Source of the DNA: Faecalimonas sp.
GTDB taxonomy: Bacteria > Bacillota > Clostridia > Lachnospirales > Lachnospiraceae
Direction of reading: 5' to 3'
Length of the DNA stretch: 14,521 nt
NCBI GenBank assembly: GCA_020024645.1
Contig: JAHHTN010000053.1
Location: 1-14,521 of the forward strand
Positions 13,001 through 14,521 of this stretch are shown here, in pieces. Both the position numbers and the translations under genes were made by a program. Position 1 is the first letter of the stretch. The number at the start of each line of letters is the position of its first letter. The notes below the pieces were generated by a model that was not told the origin of the DNA, made no database searches, and saw only the letters and a list, made by a program, of their open reading frames with translations.

Positions 13001-14521
13001 ATGCTGAAGTGGAAAATGGGAAATTACACTTAAAAGACAAAGAAAGTTATGTAACATCTCCTATTGAACAGTTAGGAAATGGAAATGCCCTTTCTTTTGA
13101 CATTAAGCTAGACAAACCTTCAAAATCGGGAGATATTCTTTTTGAAGAAACAGCGCTATACGGAACTCACGATATTCGTGTAATGGACAATGGAAAACTT
13201 GGATTTACAAGAGAATTATATGACTATTACTTTGATTATGAACTCCCAGTAGGAAAACAAGTGAGAATTCAGATTGTAGTTACACAGCAAAAAGCAAAAT
13301 TATATGTCGACGGACAGTTTGTAAGTGATGCAAAAGGAAGATTCTTCCACAATAATATGGTGAAGAAAGATAACATTTCAAATGCAACATTCGCCCTTCC
13401 ATTAGAAAGAATCGGTTCAAAAACAGATTCTATTGAAGCTGAAATTGATAATGTTTTAGTTACAACAGCACCTGTGGAAAAAGATGAATACAACAAAGCC
13501 ACATGGACAGGCACAACAAATTCAGAAACAAAAAATGCTGGTGCTACAGAAGGAGAACTTACAAAAGCGTTCGATAAAAAAGCAAATACACATTGGCATT
13601 CAAATTGGAGTGGTGTTCAAGATAAAGTTGAAGATGTTAATGGTAAAAAGGGAAGTCATGAAAAAATTTGGGCTGAAATTGATTTCCATAAAGGATATAC
13701 AATTAATCAGTTCTCATTTACACCAAGAACAGATATAAAGAGTGGTTATGTAACAAGAGCTTCATTATACGTGAAAAATTCTGCAAATGGTGAGTGGAAA
13801 TTGATTTCTGAAAATCAAAAATTTGCAAATGATGGCTCAAAGAAAACATTTAATTTCCCAGCACAAGAAGTATTTGGAGTGAAGTTTGAAGCAACACAGT
13901 CAAGTGATGGTTGGGTAACTGTATCAGAATTTGACATGGCAAATGCACCTCAAAGAATGTGTACTGTATTTGTACAAGCTGAAGAAGGTGGAAAAGTAGA
14001 AGGAAATAAAGAAGTTGTTTTAGGAGAAAATGCAACTGTAACAGCAACGGCTAATACAGGTTATAGATTTGCGGGCTGGTATCGTTCAAATGGAGAAAAA
14101 GTTTCTGACGAAGCAAAATACACATTTAAGGTAACGGATAATACGGCATTAACTGCTAAATTTGAAAAAACAGATGCACCTGTTGATCCGGAAACAAAAT
14201 ATACAGTAACAGTACAAGCAGCAGATGAAACAATGGGAACAGTTTCGGGTGCAGGTGAATTTAACCAAGGGGAAAATGCAACTGTAACAGCAACAGCAAA
14301 AGAAGGATATAAGTTTGTTAAATGGACAGTAGATGGAGTGGATGTTAGTACAGAAGCAACATATACATTTGAAGTGACAAAAAATATAAGCTTGATTGCT
14401 AACTTTGAAAAAGTAGAAGAAAAACCAGAGAAACCAGAAAATCCGGATAATAAACCAGAAACACCAGATAATAAACCGGAAAATCCAGATAACAAACCGG
14501 AAACACCAGATAATAAACCGG
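10066..14521 (+). CDS. Secreted multidomain GH20 beta-hexosaminidase or lacto-N-biosidase, 3' end outside window
   Basis: Frame open for 1485 codons and still open at the right edge. A signal peptide (about 1-29, cut near VQA) is followed by two F5/8C (CBM32-like) domains (30-175 and 183-340), an Ig-like linker (346-440), a GH20b domain (about 440-560) and the GH20 barrel (566-910). The catalytic pair is Asp747-Glu748 in HIGADEF. Other landmarks are RGLLLDVAR (Arg570, Asp575), IDVPAHA (His680), MWGGLTW, NLWSKDW (Trp803) and AIWSDN (Trp884). C-terminal parts are a LamG/concanavalin-like domain (954-1136), a CBM32 (1143-1292, with HWHSNW), two InlB-type repeats (1299-1368, 1380-1449) and a proline-rich repeat. 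The GH20-lectin-like-CBM32 order recalls Bifidobacterium lacto-N-biosidase. Arg570, typical of exo-hexosaminidases, leaves the specificity open. The start is ATG at 10066 with GAAAGG (10051-10056). A sorting signal probably lies downstream. Confidence 0.88.
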   Translation, partial: MKKKQVVSGLLSAAMVMNVALVDMGPVQAATKTNLALGCSAVASNVEDDNHAAGKAVDGKKETWWGTAQNKNTNENIEVSLKKPTMVKQVKVFFERSDAESNIKKFKVELKKLDGTYHIIKEDNDENKAKQEITIDVGEPVEATKVKVTVMEADGGTNGWKNIGIKEIEVYGEEKDVEAAENTNHMRTAKKIEASTQEASTLGTDKLNDGKYGRQNRWASQENTYENQWVKAELAKPTMVKEMKVKLFNRDVAPSPSNVKGFNLKYTDINGVEKTVKVNNEKETGKEGYKTDLVYRFAEPVCITKIELKDFDVLVKDASSNGYNNISIEELELYSNEQSQTPSENTLDGVIAGLKGGSVEKNVTQFVLPQVPEGFTIKINGADFEQIIAKDGKVQHPLTDKLVKVSFEVSDNKGNSKVTGDYDYAVKGLHEKVEGKNAKPVVIPEIQEWYSNSDKKVSTDSLTKVVYNDAKLKPIVDEFVKDYKDFSGKTLTVSTGTAQANAFNFTLQAPDELLGEEGYKMDIEEDRINVNSVSITGNMYGMQTILQMYKENAKEYKVGQMRDYPRYQTRGLLLDVARKPVSLEMMKEITRTMRYYKMNDFQAHLSDNYIFLEQYGKGEQENESFKAYEAFRLESSLKNAKGESPTAKDYSISKEEFKKFIQEERALGMKVVPEIDVPAHATSFTKVWPELMVKNQVSSLNRNRPLVDHFDLTNPAATKKIEEIFDDYTKGANPTFDGETTVHIGADEFLYSYKDYRKFVNEFVPYVKETNPVRMWGGLTWIKDNPVTQIQPEAIKNVEMNLWSKDWADGKEMYDMGYKLINTIDSYGYMVPNGNFNKGAYGDLLNVNSVFNNFDPNRVIMKNGQAYSVPSGDDQMLGAAFAIWSDNIDKSASGLTESDLYWRFFDALPFYAEKTWAATGKEKETADKLAKLAQDKGTGPNTNPYYQENKKGDNYAEYKFEENLNDTSENKRNLEKGKNAEVENGKLHLKDKESYVTSPIEQLGNGNALSFDIKLDKPSKSGDILFEETALYGTHDIRVMDNGKLGFTRELYDYYFDYELPVGKQVRIQIVVTQQKAKLYVDGQFVSDAKGRFFHNNMVKKDNISNATFALPLERIGSKTDSIEAEIDNVLVTTAPVEKDEYNKATWTGTTNSETKNAGATEGELTKAFDKKANTHWHSNWSGVQDKVEDVNGKKGSHEKIWAEIDFHKGYTINQFSFTPRTDIKSGYVTRASLYVKNSANGEWKLISENQKFANDGSKKTFNFPAQEVFGVKFEATQSSDGWVTVSEFDMANAPQRMCTVFVQAEEGGKVEGNKEVVLGENATVTATANTGYRFAGWYRSNGEKVSDEAKYTFKVTDNTALTAKFEKTDAPVDPETKYTVTVQAADETMGTVSGAGEFNQGENATVTATAKEGYKFVKWTVDGVDVSTEATYTFEVTKNISLIANFEKVEEKPEKPENPDNKPETPDNKPENPDNKPETPDNKP
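14434..14521 (+). repeat. 21-bp tandem repeat encoding PE[N/T]PDNK
   Basis: Four full 21-base copies (14434-14454, 14455-14475, 14476-14496, 14497-14517) and the first bases of a fifth encode Pro-Glu-Asn/Thr-Pro-Asp-Asn-Lys. Asn and Thr alternate in position 3, which gives a 42-base higher-order period. Proline-rich repeats of this kind usually span the cell wall just before a sorting signal. The array continues past the window. Confidence 0.92.

Noticed and set aside
13484..13738. 84-codon plus-strand open frame in another reading frame
   Set aside because: It lies wholly inside the third glycosidase, whose frame carries the CBM32 domain here. The alternative product is an unpatterned Lys/Gln-rich sequence.
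14061..14495. 144-codon minus-strand open frame with a repetitive Ser/Gly/Phe N-terminus
   Set aside because: It is the antisense of the proline-rich repeat and InlB repeats of the third glycosidase. Its repetitiveness is inherited from the sense repeat, and it has no Shine-Dalgarno or family resemblance.

Overview
The window looks like a chromosomal segment from a low-GC Gram-positive anaerobe, most likely a gut Lachnospiraceae (Bacillota). The genus cannot be fixed from the sequence alone. The pointers are strong AAGGAGG-type Shine-Dalgarno sequences, AT-rich purine-biased coding strands, the order srtB - DUF951 - rpsF - ssb - rpsR, an SSB tail ending in LPFS, and cell-wall sorting signals of the form [N/S]VKTGD instead of LPXTG. 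All genes read on the + strand.

Left third (1-2270), housekeeping: a membrane-anchored class B sortase is followed at 8 bases by a small DUF951 zinc-ribbon-like protein. The conserved rpsF-ssb-rpsR operon comes next (ribosomal protein S6, single-stranded DNA-binding protein, ribosomal protein S18). It is preceded by a leader hairpin that can mask the rpsF ribosome-binding site, a candidate S6:S18 autoregulatory element. A strong intrinsic terminator closes the operon.

Right two thirds (2270-14521), a secreted and surface-anchored glycan-degrading block: three consecutive large glycosidase genes, each with its own candidate promoter; the first two are followed by intrinsic terminators, while the end of the third lies outside the window. 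(1) A 1854-residue GH2 beta-galactosidase resembling pneumococcal BgaA, with a CBM71-like module, a CBM32-like module, Ig-like domains, two FIVAR domains and a VKTGD sorting signal. (2) A 575-residue GH20 exo-beta-N-acetylglucosaminidase resembling one catalytic unit of pneumococcal StrH, with two FIVAR domains and a VKTGD sorting signal. (3) A GH20 enzyme of at least 1485 residues, open at the right edge, with two N-terminal CBM32-like domains, the catalytic barrel, a LamG/concanavalin-like domain, a further CBM32, two InlB-type repeats and a proline-rich PE[N/T]PDNK wall-spanning repeat. This layout recalls bifidobacterial lacto-N-biosidase or beta-hexosaminidases.

Inferred working model: the sortase, or another sortase in the genome, anchors these enzymes on the cell wall. 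The GH2 enzyme removes terminal galactose from host glycans, the StrH-like enzyme removes the exposed GlcNAc, and the third enzyme works on GlcNAc- or lacto-N-biose-terminated chains. No transporter, regulator, mobile element, CRISPR array, tRNA or rRNA was seen. No gene-free stretch exceeds about 260 bases.
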